NCBI GenBank assembly: GCA_045531205.1
Contig: JAZSDN010000011.1
Location: forward strand, 1 to 25,356
Length of the DNA stretch: 25,356 nucleotides
Origin: JAZNQL01 sp045531205
Lineage (GTDB): Bacteria; Bacillota; Clostridia; UMGS1883; UMGS1540
Reading direction: 5' to 3'
Shown here: positions 8,300 to 17,200 of the stretch, piece after piece
Layout of the letters: each line of letters starts with the position of its first letter
How positions within the stretch are numbered: position 1 is the stretch's first letter
Made by a program: the position numbers and the translations under genes
Notes under the pieces: generated by a model
Seen by the model: the letters and a program-made list of their open reading frames with translations, nothing else
The model's database searches: none
Told to the model about the DNA's origin: nothing

Positions 8300-8922
8300 T
8301 GGAATATAAAGATGTAAAATTTATAGATAAAAATACCGCCTTTATAGAAGAGGATGTACAGATAGGCGAAGGTACTGTAATAGAACCCTTTGTATATCTT
8401 CGACGCGGCACAAAAATCGGCAAAAATGCCCATATAGGATTTGGCAGCGATATTTCAAATTCTGAAATTGGCGATAATGTGCAGATAAAGCATTCGGTTA
8501 TTTTGGACAGCAGAATAGGCGAAGGAACAACAGTAGGACCCTTTGCATACATAAGACCTAACTGTAATGTAGGACAAAATGTACGGGTGGGCGATTTTGT
8601 TGAACTTAAAAATTCAAATATAGATAACGGCACAAAAATATCCCACCTTACTTATGTAGGCGATTCTGACGTTGGAAAAAACATAAACTTCGGTTGCGGC
8701 ACAGTAACAGTAAATTATGACGGGGAAAAGAAATTCCGCACCGTTATAGAGGATAACGCATTTATAGGCTGTAACACAAACCTTGTAGCACCCGTAAAGG
8801 TTGGCAAGGGAGCATTTATAGCCGCAGGCTCTACCATTACAGACGATATACCCGAACAGAATTTTGCAATTGCAAGAAGCCGACAGACAAACAAGGAAGG
8901 CTGGAAGAAAAAAGCAAAATAA
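8299..8922 (+). CDS. Stand-alone GlmU-type glucosamine-1-phosphate N-acetyltransferase
   Basis: A 207-residue left-handed beta-helix protein built of hexapeptide repeats. From about residue 80 to the end it follows the C-terminal acetyltransferase half of GlmU: PFAYIRP (81-87), GDFVELKN (98-105), SHLTYVGD (115-122) with the catalytic-type His116, NYDG (129-132), KKFRT, VGKGAFIAAGSTIT and RQTNKEGW. The N-terminal pyrophosphorylase half, with its usual LAAGxGTRM motif, is absent. It should therefore acetylate glucosamine-1-phosphate with acetyl-CoA but not make UDP-GlcNAc, which must need a separate uridylyltransferase elsewhere. Start codon overlaps the glmM stop, and order follows the pathway. 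A related acetyltransferase with another sugar substrate is the main alternative. An intrinsic terminator follows. Confidence 0.88.
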   Translation: MEYKDVKFIDKNTAFIEEDVQIGEGTVIEPFVYLRRGTKIGKNAHIGFGSDISNSEIGDNVQIKHSVILDSRIGEGTTVGPFAYIRPNCNVGQNVRVGDFVELKNSNIDNGTKISHLTYVGDSDVGKNINFGCGTVTVNYDGEKKFRTVIEDNAFIGCNTNLVAPVKVGKGAFIAAGSTITDDIPEQNFAIARSRQTNKEGWKKKAK

Positions 8923-8944
8923 AAAAAGCTTCAAACATCCCAAA

Positions 8945-8976
8945 AAGGACTCCCTTTACACAAGGGAGCCTTTTTT
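8945..8976 (+). terminator. Intrinsic terminator ending the glm unit
   Basis: CTCCCTT (8950-8956) pairs with AAGGGAG (8962-8968), extended by GG/CC across a bulged A, and is followed by six Ts. It may derive from the same palindrome family as the repeats that follow, since the stem resembles the CTCC...GGAG hairpin at 9140. Confidence 0.85.
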
Positions 8977-8990
8977 ATGTATTTTGCAGG

Positions 8991-9045
8991 GGAGGGTTTC
9001 CACGCCCTCCTTGAAAAAATAAGGAACGCCACGCTGGGGCGTTCC
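8991..9045. repeat. Two adjacent short palindromes
   Basis: GGAGGG (8991-8996) faces CCCTCC (9005-9010), and GGAACGCC (9023-9030) faces GGCGTTCC (9038-9045). Neither is followed by a T-tract on the plus strand; the second has an AT-rich stretch to its left. They belong to a run of hairpins that continues to 9222 and look like pieces of a dispersed intergenic element rather than a gene. Confidence 0.6.
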
Positions 9046-9052
9046 GCAAAAG

Positions 9053-9106
9053 CCTTCCCCTTTGAGGGAAAGGTGGGTTTTGCCCTGCAAAACTCGGATG
9101 AGGTGT
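9053..9106 (+). repeat. Palindromic repeat unit, copy A
   Basis: A 54 nt unit made of one hairpin (CCTTCCCC... to GGGAAAGG), a GGG spacer, a perfect 7 bp hairpin GTTTTGC/GCAAAAC (9077-9093) and the tail ACTCGGATGAGGTGT. Copy B at 9139 repeats the same layout with different stem sequences. Confidence 0.7.
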
Positions 9107-9138
9107 AATAAAAACGCCCCTCCAAACCCGCAAAAACG

Positions 9139-9193
9139 CCTCCGTTGTGCAAGGGGAGCTGGGTTTGCCTTTTGGCAAACTCGGAGAGGTTGT
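9139..9193 (+). repeat. Palindromic repeat unit, copy B
   Basis: A 55 nt unit with a first hairpin CTCC...GGAG, then CTGGG, a perfect 7 bp hairpin GTTTGCC/GGCAAAC (9163-9180), and the tail ACTCGGAGAGGTTGT. Stem changes relative to copy A are compensated, so pairing is kept while sequence drifts. A weaker hairpin GGAAGG/CCTTCC follows at 9203-9222. Confidence 0.7.
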
Positions 9194-9222
9194 AAATCGT
9201 AGGGAAGGGCCTTGGTCCTTCC

Positions 9223-9407
9223 TAATTGTTTTTTAAGGTTGGTGGTACTTTTTTATATGTAAAAAGGAGAAAGACGAGGTCCCGCAAAGACGGAAGAAGC
9301 TTGATTTTTTGGGGGTACTAAAAACCTTGTAAATTTAATATAAAACGGCGGACAAAACGGTGGTGGATTTTTGATGCCCTATAGTACATTTTGCGGGTTT
9401 ACTTTTT
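9223..9407. other. Non-coding stretch without a confident feature
   Basis: Between the repeats and the promoter candidate I find no supported gene, tRNA or terminator. Notable only are AAGGTT (9235 region) and a matching AACCTT about 95 nt later, which could close a larger fold, and several GGTGG/GGGGGTACT segments. A 51-codon frame starts at 9374 but has poor support. Confidence 0.4.
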
Positions 9408-9436
9408 TTGTGATACGTGCAATAATAAAGTATATA
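9408..9436 (+). promoter_or_regulatory. Candidate sigma-A promoter for the surface-protein cluster
   Basis: TTGTGA (9408-9413) is followed after 17 nt by TATATA (9431-9436). Both hexamers are one or two bases off consensus, with correct spacing. A start near 9443 would leave a leader of about 88 nt that contains the inverted repeat at 9480-9514. Confidence 0.5.
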
Positions 9437-9479
9437 GTGCTGATAATGGCACAAAAATTTTTTAAAGGGTATTTACATA

Positions 9480-9514
9480 AATTATTTTGTGTAAAAAACT
9501 TGCACAAAAATATT
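9480..9514 (+). promoter_or_regulatory. Inverted repeat just upstream of a ribosome binding site
   Basis: AATTATTTTGTG (9480-9491) faces CACAAAAATATT (9503-9514) around an 11 nt loop, near-perfect over 12 bp. It abuts AAGGAGG at 9515-9521. It could be an operator or a leader hairpin affecting translation of the gene at 9531. It is AT-rich, so chance is possible. Confidence 0.45.
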
Positions 9515-9530
9515 AAGGAGGAATTTTAAA

Positions 9531-11066
9531 ATGTTAAAAAAGATTATGGCGATTATCCTTTCAGGATTGCTCATCTTCGGTTTTATGGGTGTAGTTGCAG
9601 TTGCAGAAGCACCATTAAACCTTTATTTTGATTTTGAAGATGAATCATCCGTAGACCTTACTGTGCCTGAAGGCGGAACAACAACCGCAAGCGGTTGGTT
9701 ACACAGTAAGGCATTTAACATCAATGTGCCCAGCTATGACAAAGGAGAATCTGTAGTAAGACATACAGACATGACAGGGGCTCCTGCAGAGTTTGGCAGT
9801 GCTTGCCTTGAGTTTGTAGATCAGCAGGACAGAGGGAACGTAGTTGGAAGATGTATAAACTATCCTGTTACATTAAAGCCTAACACAACCTATACTCTTT
9901 CTGCATGGGTTTATGCACAGGAAGGTGTACAGTTTGGTATTTCATGGTGGGGAACCTCCGCTTGGGCTGACTTTATTGCAGGCAGAGATTTATGGAACTC
10001 CACATACTTTAATAAGTGGCACAGACATCATGTTACCTTTACAACAGATGATACTATTGAATCGCAAATGTATATAGTTCTCCGTCAGGGTACCACAGGA
10101 AAGAGAGTATTATTTGATGAAGTTCGATTATGTGAAGAAACCAATTATGTTGCACCTACAGAAGCTGTAACAGCACGTTCAATAAACGGCGACTTTGAAG
10201 ATATAACAACACGTGACACAAGCTCTACCAATACAACACAGGTATTGGCTCCAAGAGACTGGACAGTTGGTTCTTCTTTGAAAAATGGCACTGATACTGA
10301 TGCTTATGCAGTAGTAACAAACGAAAAAGCAAGAAGCGGTAATTATTCCTTAAAGATACGAAGTAATAAGAACAATGCAGGTTACCGTGTATACCGTCAG
10401 GTTACAAACCTTGAAGTAGGCGCACTTTATATGCTGTCGTTCTGGACATGTGTTGAACAAAATGTTGTATATACATACGCAGCAGGTGCTAACGTATATG
10501 CAACACGTTCATGGGATCATGACGGTAGCGAAGGAAACGCATTGAATGCGCAGGCCTTTGAAAAAATGAAGACTAAAACAGACGGAGAATGGGTACTCAG
10601 CCGCAGCTATTTTGTACCGGGTGGCAGCACTATATGTCTTAGTATAGTTTGTGGCGATAATAGTCCGTTCACAGCTTACTTTGATGATATCACTTTAGAA
10701 AAAGTATCCAGCATTGACCTTAAAGCTGTTGACAGTGCAGGTAAAAAAATTACAAAGCTTGACACCACAAAGGAAAACAAGGTAAAAGTTTATTTAAGCG
10801 GTGCAAATAAAGATAATGTAATTTCATCACACAAGGTTATATATGCTATCTATAATAAGAATGGCGAAATAACAGAAGTTTCTGCATTAAGCCTGAAGGA
10901 TATAGTTAATACAGCAGCAACAATCAGCACAACTGGACAATCAACCAGTGTTGGTTATTTAAGAGATAAACTTGAATTTACAATCCCCGCAGGCAGTACG
11001 GCAAAGGTATTTGCGTTTAGCGATTTGAGCACACTTATTCCAACAACCGTACTTGAGCTTTCATAA
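9531..11066 (+). CDS. Exported protein with two CBM4/9-like jelly-roll domains
   Basis: A 511-residue exported protein. Residues 1-26 form a signal peptide ending VVAVA. Two beta-sandwich modules follow, about 28-205 and 215-395, each of the pattern seen in carbohydrate-binding family CBM_4_9: an early (N)GDFE or FDFED segment, a central Leu-Pro-Asn-Thr-Thr-Tyr-Thr-Leu-Ser strand, and a terminal FDEV or FDDITLEK strand. Residues about 396-511 are a separate beta-rich tail ending in AKVFAFSDLSTLIPTTV, a type recalled from other clostridial exported proteins. There is no SLH domain and no enzyme motif, so binding to glycan is the likely role, perhaps as partner of the two SLH enzymes downstream. 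AAGGAGG is 9 nt before the ATG. The gap to the next gene is 18 nt. Confidence 0.75.
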   Translation: MLKKIMAIILSGLLIFGFMGVVAVAEAPLNLYFDFEDESSVDLTVPEGGTTTASGWLHSKAFNINVPSYDKGESVVRHTDMTGAPAEFGSACLEFVDQQDRGNVVGRCINYPVTLKPNTTYTLSAWVYAQEGVQFGISWWGTSAWADFIAGRDLWNSTYFNKWHRHHVTFTTDDTIESQMYIVLRQGTTGKRVLFDEVRLCEETNYVAPTEAVTARSINGDFEDITTRDTSSTNTTQVLAPRDWTVGSSLKNGTDTDAYAVVTNEKARSGNYSLKIRSNKNNAGYRVYRQVTNLEVGALYMLSFWTCVEQNVVYTYAAGANVYATRSWDHDGSEGNALNAQAFEKMKTKTDGEWVLSRSYFVPGGSTICLSIVCGDNSPFTAYFDDITLEKVSSIDLKAVDSAGKKITKLDTTKENKVKVYLSGANKDNVISSHKVIYAIYNKNGEITEVSALSLKDIVNTAATISTTGQSTSVGYLRDKLEFTIPAGSTAKVFAFSDLSTLIPTTVLELS

Positions 11067-11084
11067 CCTTAAGGAGAAACATTT

Positions 11085-14000
11085 ATGAAAACACGCATTT
11101 TAAGCATAATTTTAGTATGCTTACTTATACTTACATGCTCGCCTTTAGCGCTTAATGCCGCAGAAACTGTAGACTATCTTAAAAATGGTAACATTGAAGA
11201 AGTAAAGTCTGACGGCAAAAGCATAAAGTACTGGTCTGTACTTGAAGAAGCATACGACCTTGTTACAGCTTATTCCGACGATGCAGCTGACGGGGAATAT
11301 TCAGCACATATAAACTCCACAGGAAAAACCCGTGTGCGTATGATTCAGAGAGTAGCAGATTTAATGCCGGGCGGTACATACCAGTTTACAGTTTATACAA
11401 ATATGTTAAACCGTGACGGTTATGCACAGGTTTCTATTGAAATAGGAAGCAACCGTTCAAACTTAAATATTCCTACAAAAACAAACCGCTGGGCAAAATC
11501 AACAATGACCTTTACAGTTCCTAAAACTTCAAACTCGGGTTACATTTACGTTGGTGCCTTCAACGGTATGGACGTACTTTTTGACGGAATGTCATTTGTT
11601 GGCCCCAAGGCAGGGGAAAATGACTTGCCTGAAAATCCCAACGCTCCCCAGACAGGCACAAGCACAAGCGGAGACGAAATTATTCTTGACGCAGCCGAAA
11701 ACCGCAAACAGCCTACAGGAAGCCCCGAAAGCGTTCCTGCACAAGGCGTAATTGAAGGTGCTGAAAACATTCTCCAGAATGCCGGATTTGAAGATGACTC
11801 AAACCACATTGGTCCCTGGCACTGGGAATCGTGGAAAGGTTGGGGAAACGAAGACTACATTATATATGATACAACCTTTGGTCACGAAAGCGGCCGTTCC
11901 ATTAAAATAACAAATGGTGACAAAAGCTTAATGCCCTGGACCCGTCAGATAGTTGATGTAGACGGCGGTGCCGAATATCAAGTTGGTATCTGGGTATATA
12001 CAAATAATACCGATGATATGAAGAAAAATGGTGGCGACACAGTTATAAAGCTTGAGTTTTATAATGACGAGCCTTCAGGAGCTTCATACCTTGGCGAAAA
12101 TACTCTTTTTGATGTCCCCGATTGCACAGAGGGTAAATGGGTACAGTATGTTACAACCTTTACAGCACCTCCCGGAGCTAAAAAGGCTTGTATTTACGGA
12201 CGTAGACTCCGTCAGGGTACTATATGGATTGACGATATGACTTTGTATAGCACAAAGAAGCCTAATCCCATGAGTATTGAAACTGACCAAGTTTTCTATT
12301 ATTCCGACCAGACAAAGCCCGGCCATGCAACACTAGAGCTTAATGTTCGTGCATTCCCCGAGCTTGCAAATCAGCCTGTTGACTTTGCCTTAACCTTAAA
12401 CGGCGAAGTTATTGCAGAACAAAAGAATGTTCAGACTATAGATAACAAAGCTGAATGGTACTTCGATATGGCATGGCTTACCGAAAAGCAGGCGGAATAC
12501 AGAATTGAGGGAAAAGTTGGCGAATACAGCCACTTCTGGCGTGTTTACAAGTACGACCGTCCGACATATCTCGGTGCCGACGGCATATTCCGCAAAAACG
12601 GCGAAGAGATTATGCCCCACTGGGGATACTACTACCGTACCGAACATTTTGCTTATGCTCTTAAAGATGCAAAATTGAATGTGGCAATGACAAGTATTCC
12701 CAACACAACAAATGCAGAAGCTCTCGCATCTGTACGTAAATTTCTTGATGATGCGTGGGAAAAAGGTGTATATGTAATTGTTGCAACATATGCAGATATG
12801 TTACCCGGTGGTAATCCTGCAAACCGTGAACGCACAGAGTATGTAGCACGCAATATTAAAGACCATCCTGCATTATTTGGATATCATAACATGGACGAAC
12901 CCTTCTTACACGCGGCTGACCCGCACGACGATTTAAGAAATACTTATATCGCAGTAAGAAATAACGACCCCTACCACCCCGTTATAACAACAGAGCAGGG
13001 ACCATTAAAGGATTCAGGTAAATATGTAGATATTTTTGGCGTTGACCCCTATCCGGGCGACAGCCGTGACCCGCTTACATATCCCGCTACAAACATAGGC
13101 AATGCTCTTGATGCAGTATATGGTACAAGACCCGTATATGCAGTCCTGCAGGGCTTTGAATGGAGAGGTTATATCCCCTCGGGCGACGATTTGCGTAATA
13201 TGATTTACCAGTCCTTTTTAGCAGGTGGTACAGGTCTTGGCTGGTTCAAATTTACAAGTGCACTGTCAAATGGTACAAACCTTGACGAAACTACAATGTA
13301 TGAACCTATTTGCCAATGGGCTCACAACGAAATGGAAGATACCTACAAAGCATTTGTATTTGACGAGTATCCCATTTTCAGCGACGTTAAGGAAGATGAT
13401 TTCTGGGCTGTATCCTACGTAAAGGATAAAAAGCTTCGTATGATTATCTTAAACAGAACCAAAGAAGCACAGGAGCTTTCGTTAGCTCTTGAAAGCCGTG
13501 GCGGTAATCTTAAGATAAGCGAGTTTGATGCTGTTTGTCTCTATGGCGGAAATGGCGAAACTGTTTCGGGCAATGGTACATTAAACATTACTTTACCCGG
13601 CAGTGCAGCAATGCATTTTGAAATAACGCCCAAAATTGCAAGCGAAATCGAAAACACACCCGCAACCCGTTTCCGTGACTTAACAGGTTACGACTGGGCA
13701 TTTAACGAAATTCTTACTCTTGACGAAAAGGGTATTGCAAACTCTATAGATTATCACTACTATCAGCCCGAAAAGAACATAACAAGAGGCGACTTTGCTA
13801 TGTTCCTTATTAAAACATTAGGTCTTACTGCTGATGTAGAAAAATCATCCTTTACCGATGTATACGACAGTACCGATTACGCTAAAGCTGTTGCAATTGG
13901 CGAAGCTTTAGGCATCTTAAAGGGAACAGGTAACGGCAAATTTAATCCCGAAGCTGCAATTTCAAGACAGGACCTTATGGTTATTTGTGCAAGAGGTATG

Positions 14001-14207
14001 CGTCTTGTAAAAGAGCTTGCAGGCGGTAACGTTTCGGCTTACCCCGATGCAAATCTTATTGCAGACTACGCAAATGCTGATGTAGCAGCAATGGCAGGTG
14101 CAGGTATTGTAAAGGGTAACGAAGAAGGAAACATAAATCCCCTTGGCAATGCTACAAGAGCAGAAGCCGCTGTTATTATGAACAGAATTGCAAACTGGAT
14201 GAAATAA
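11085..14207 (+). CDS. SLH-anchored multidomain glycoside-hydrolase-like protein (paralogue 1)
   Basis: A 1040-residue surface protein. Residues 1-26 are a signal peptide. Two CBM_4_9-like modules lie at about 30-172 and 226-390, joined by a Pro/Thr/Ser linker (175-222). An Ig-like region follows at about 395-490. Residues about 492-760 look like a TIM barrel: YRKNG-type entry (IFRKNGEEI), HNMDEPFLH (601-609) with Glu605 placed like an acid/base of clan GH-A enzymes, ITTEQG (634-639), and VDPYPG (653-658). A beta-rich part follows to about 848. Three SLH repeats close the protein (862-912, 922-975, 985-1035), ending RAEAAVIMNRI. The substrate and CAZy family cannot be named from here. AAGGAG precedes the ATG. 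A close paralogue lies immediately downstream, so this is probably a tandem duplication. Confidence 0.8.
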   Translation: MKTRILSIILVCLLILTCSPLALNAAETVDYLKNGNIEEVKSDGKSIKYWSVLEEAYDLVTAYSDDAADGEYSAHINSTGKTRVRMIQRVADLMPGGTYQFTVYTNMLNRDGYAQVSIEIGSNRSNLNIPTKTNRWAKSTMTFTVPKTSNSGYIYVGAFNGMDVLFDGMSFVGPKAGENDLPENPNAPQTGTSTSGDEIILDAAENRKQPTGSPESVPAQGVIEGAENILQNAGFEDDSNHIGPWHWESWKGWGNEDYIIYDTTFGHESGRSIKITNGDKSLMPWTRQIVDVDGGAEYQVGIWVYTNNTDDMKKNGGDTVIKLEFYNDEPSGASYLGENTLFDVPDCTEGKWVQYVTTFTAPPGAKKACIYGRRLRQGTIWIDDMTLYSTKKPNPMSIETDQVFYYSDQTKPGHATLELNVRAFPELANQPVDFALTLNGEVIAEQKNVQTIDNKAEWYFDMAWLTEKQAEYRIEGKVGEYSHFWRVYKYDRPTYLGADGIFRKNGEEIMPHWGYYYRTEHFAYALKDAKLNVAMTSIPNTTNAEALASVRKFLDDAWEKGVYVIVATYADMLPGGNPANRERTEYVARNIKDHPALFGYHNMDEPFLHAADPHDDLRNTYIAVRNNDPYHPVITTEQGPLKDSGKYVDIFGVDPYPGDSRDPLTYPATNIGNALDAVYGTRPVYAVLQGFEWRGYIPSGDDLRNMIYQSFLAGGTGLGWFKFTSALSNGTNLDETTMYEPICQWAHNEMEDTYKAFVFDEYPIFSDVKEDDFWAVSYVKDKKLRMIILNRTKEAQELSLALESRGGNLKISEFDAVCLYGGNGETVSGNGTLNITLPGSAAMHFEITPKIASEIENTPATRFRDLTGYDWAFNEILTLDEKGIANSIDYHYYQPEKNITRGDFAMFLIKTLGLTADVEKSSFTDVYDSTDYAKAVAIGEALGILKGTGNGKFNPEAAISRQDLMVICARGMRLVKELAGGNVSAYPDANLIADYANADVAAMAGAGIVKGNEEGNINPLGNATRAEAAVIMNRIANWMK

Positions 14208-14223
14208 ATTTTAACTAAGGATA

Positions 14224-14242
14224 GGGGCGTTTAAAACGCCCC
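14224..14242 (+). other. GC-rich hairpin between the two paralogues
   Basis: GGGGCGTT (14224-14231) pairs with AACGCCCC (14235-14242) over a 3 nt loop. No T-tract follows, so full termination is unlikely. It may protect or separate the two long messages, or slow the polymerase. Confidence 0.6.
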
Positions 14243-14278
14243 GACTCCCTTAAAAAAGAAAGTGTGGTGAACCCGATT

Positions 14279-17200
14279 ATGATTAAAAAGATAACGTCTC
14301 TTTTACTTATACTGATGTTCTGTTTTGCTCTTGTACCTGCAGCGCAGGAAGCAGCAATACAAAGTAACTTTATTGCTAACGGAGATTTTGAATCAATAAA
14401 ATCCGACGGGGCTACACTTTACAGCTGGTCGTTACTCAGCAATGCTAATGACCAGGGCAAGGTTATATTATCAACCGACAAGGTTAGCGGTAACTATGCC
14501 GTACAACTGGCAGTAGACCAGGCCACAGGAAAACGAAATACACTTCTTCAACGTCTTGAAGGATTTGTTGCAGGCGAAACCTACAATTTTGAAGCTTTTA
14601 TAAAGCCAATCAGCGAAAGTGGCAGTATATCTTTTCAGTTTGAATTTGGATCAGCAAGACTCTTCAACTACACATACAACACTTTCTCGGAAGGATATCA
14701 GAAGTTTTCCGAAAGCTTTGTAGCACCTGAGGGTGTTACCTCGTGCTGGATGTATCTTCGTGTGTATTCAGGGGAATTTTTGGTTGACGATGTGTCACTT
14801 ACAGGATTAAGGCTTATAACAAGCCTTCCTGAAGAAGAAGTTCCCGAGCAGGATACAACTCCCCCCGAGGGCGAAGTAAAAAATATTCCGAATAGCTTAT
14901 ATGTTTCAGGCCTTGGGAATATAGTACCAAACAGTGGGTTTGAAACATTGCAATACGGTTACCCAAAACCGTGGTCAAATTTCGGCAGTCAATACACAAA
15001 ATCGGTTTCAGGCTTTGGACACGAAAGCTCAAAATGTCTGATGCTTACAAGCAGAAAATCTTCGGCTTATCCTTACACTAACCAGTTTATCCCCGTTTAC
15101 GGCGGCGGTACTTACCAGGTTAGTATCTGGGTTTGTATGGAACCTAAATCAGGTCTTGCTGACTCGGCATACCTGGGCAGGTTCGGCATAAAGCACGAAT
15201 ACTATACTGCAGACGGATTTTTAAACGAGGATACAAAGTATCTTTGCGGTGGTACTGACGGTAACTGGCAACAGTTTGTATACACATTCACTCCACCTGC
15301 AAGAACTGAAAGAATGTCAATATTCCCACGTTTTTACGGAATAGGTACTGCGTGGATAGATGATGTTGAAGTAAGCTGTCTTGTAAAACCGCCGGCACTT
15401 TCTGTTACTACCGACGAAGTATTTTACTACAGCGACCACACAGATTCAGGTGTTGCCACATCAAAGGTACATACGGCAATATACCCAGAGCTTGAAGGGG
15501 AAAATGTAACATTTGCTCTTAAAAAAGGTGACGAGGTACTTGCAACAATGCCCGCCACAAAAACAACTGACGGTAAGTTTACCTGTAACTTTGATGTTGG
15601 TCTTTTAACAGAAAAAAAGACCGAATATCTTATGACGGCTACTGTTGGTGAACATACAAACAGCTGGAAAATATATAAATACGATCGTCCCTTATACATT
15701 GGTAAAGATGGTGTTTATCGTAAAAACGGAAAAGTAATTCAGCCGTTTTACGCTTATAACTATGTAGAGCGACAGTATGTATATGGTCTTAAGGATGCAT
15801 CACTTAACTTAACCACCATAGCCGTACCCACTAATTTAGAGGGTGTTGCGCTTGTTGCAAGTGTCAGAGAAACTCTTGACAAGGCTTACGAAAAAGGTAT
15901 TATGTGTATGATAGCCACATATTCCGATATGAAGCCGGGCGGACATCCCGATAATCGTGCCCGTACAGAGCTTTTGGCACAGAATCTTTACGACCATCCC
16001 GGTTTGTTTGGATGGATGAACATGGATGAACCCTTTTTACACCTTGACGACCCAAGGGACGATTTAAGACAGACATATATTTCTATAAGAAATTACGACC
16101 CATATCACCCCGTATATACTACAGAGCAAGGCTCTTTGGAATCGGGACAATATGTTGATATTTTAGGGGTAGACCCATACCCCGGCTCTAAACGGGAACC
16201 CGAAAAATATCCGGGTGACCGTGTCAGAGAGGCGGTAGAATCAGTTAAAGGAAGAAAACCTGTTTACTCTGTTTTACAGGCTCTTGACTGGGATAACTAC
16301 TGGCCAACAGCTGACGAAATGAAAAATATGATTTACCAGTCTTTAATGGCAGGTGCATCCGGTATTGGTTTTTACAGGTTCACAAGCGCCATCGACGGTA
16401 AAGATTTAGACGAAACAAACCTCTGGCCTATGCTTACCGATTTTGCTCACAACGAGTGGGACGATGCGTATGCTGCTTTTATAAAAGATGATTATCCGCT
16501 TTTCAGGTCTATAAAAAATGAAAACTACTGGATGCAATCTTTTGTAAAAGATAATGTGGTACACATGGTAGTTGCAAACCGTACTGATGCGGCGCAGGAA
16601 ATAACCATCCCGCTTCTTGCAAGCAACGGAAAAAATAAAATCAAAGAATATTCGGCAACTCTTCTAGGCTCGCAGGATACAATTTCGGGAAGCGAATCGC
16701 TTTCAATCACACTCCCTTTAAGCAGCGTGGCGATTTATAAAATTACACCCGAAAATGTTGATGACCTGGCAGGCATTGTAAAGCCCGAACAAACAGGCTT
16801 TACCGATTTATACGGATTTTCTTTTGCACAGGAAAGCATAGCATCACTCGACAAAGCAGGCGTTTTATATAAACCAAACCCGACAATGTTTTCGCCCTAC
16901 GAAAAAATTTCCCGAGGGGAATTTGCATATATGCTGAATAAAGCATTGAATTTCCCAAGAGACAAATTCGGAGATAAATTTTCGGATGCGCTGGGCAGTA
17001 AATATTATGCTCAAGCGCTTTCAAACGGAAAGGCTATAGGCGTCTTGCTACCCGAAGAAAACAATTCGTTCAGACCTGATGAAAGCATTACAAGACAAGA
17101 GGCTGTTGATATTTGTCTTCGCGGCTTGCGATATAAAAAAGGCACGTCTATTAGTAAAAAGATACTGGCAGCCCTTACAACAGACGATTTGCTTGGTATG

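Noticed and set aside
7858..8433. 191-codon minus-strand open frame
   Set aside because: It is antisense to glmM and the acetyltransferase gene and reads as low-complexity shadow sequence.
8931..9178. Two minus-strand open frames of 67-73 codons
   Set aside because: They run through the palindromic repeat region; openness comes from the repeats.
8977..9222. CRISPR array
   Set aside because: Only two diverged repeat units, internally palindromic in two places, with no regular spacers and no cas genes.
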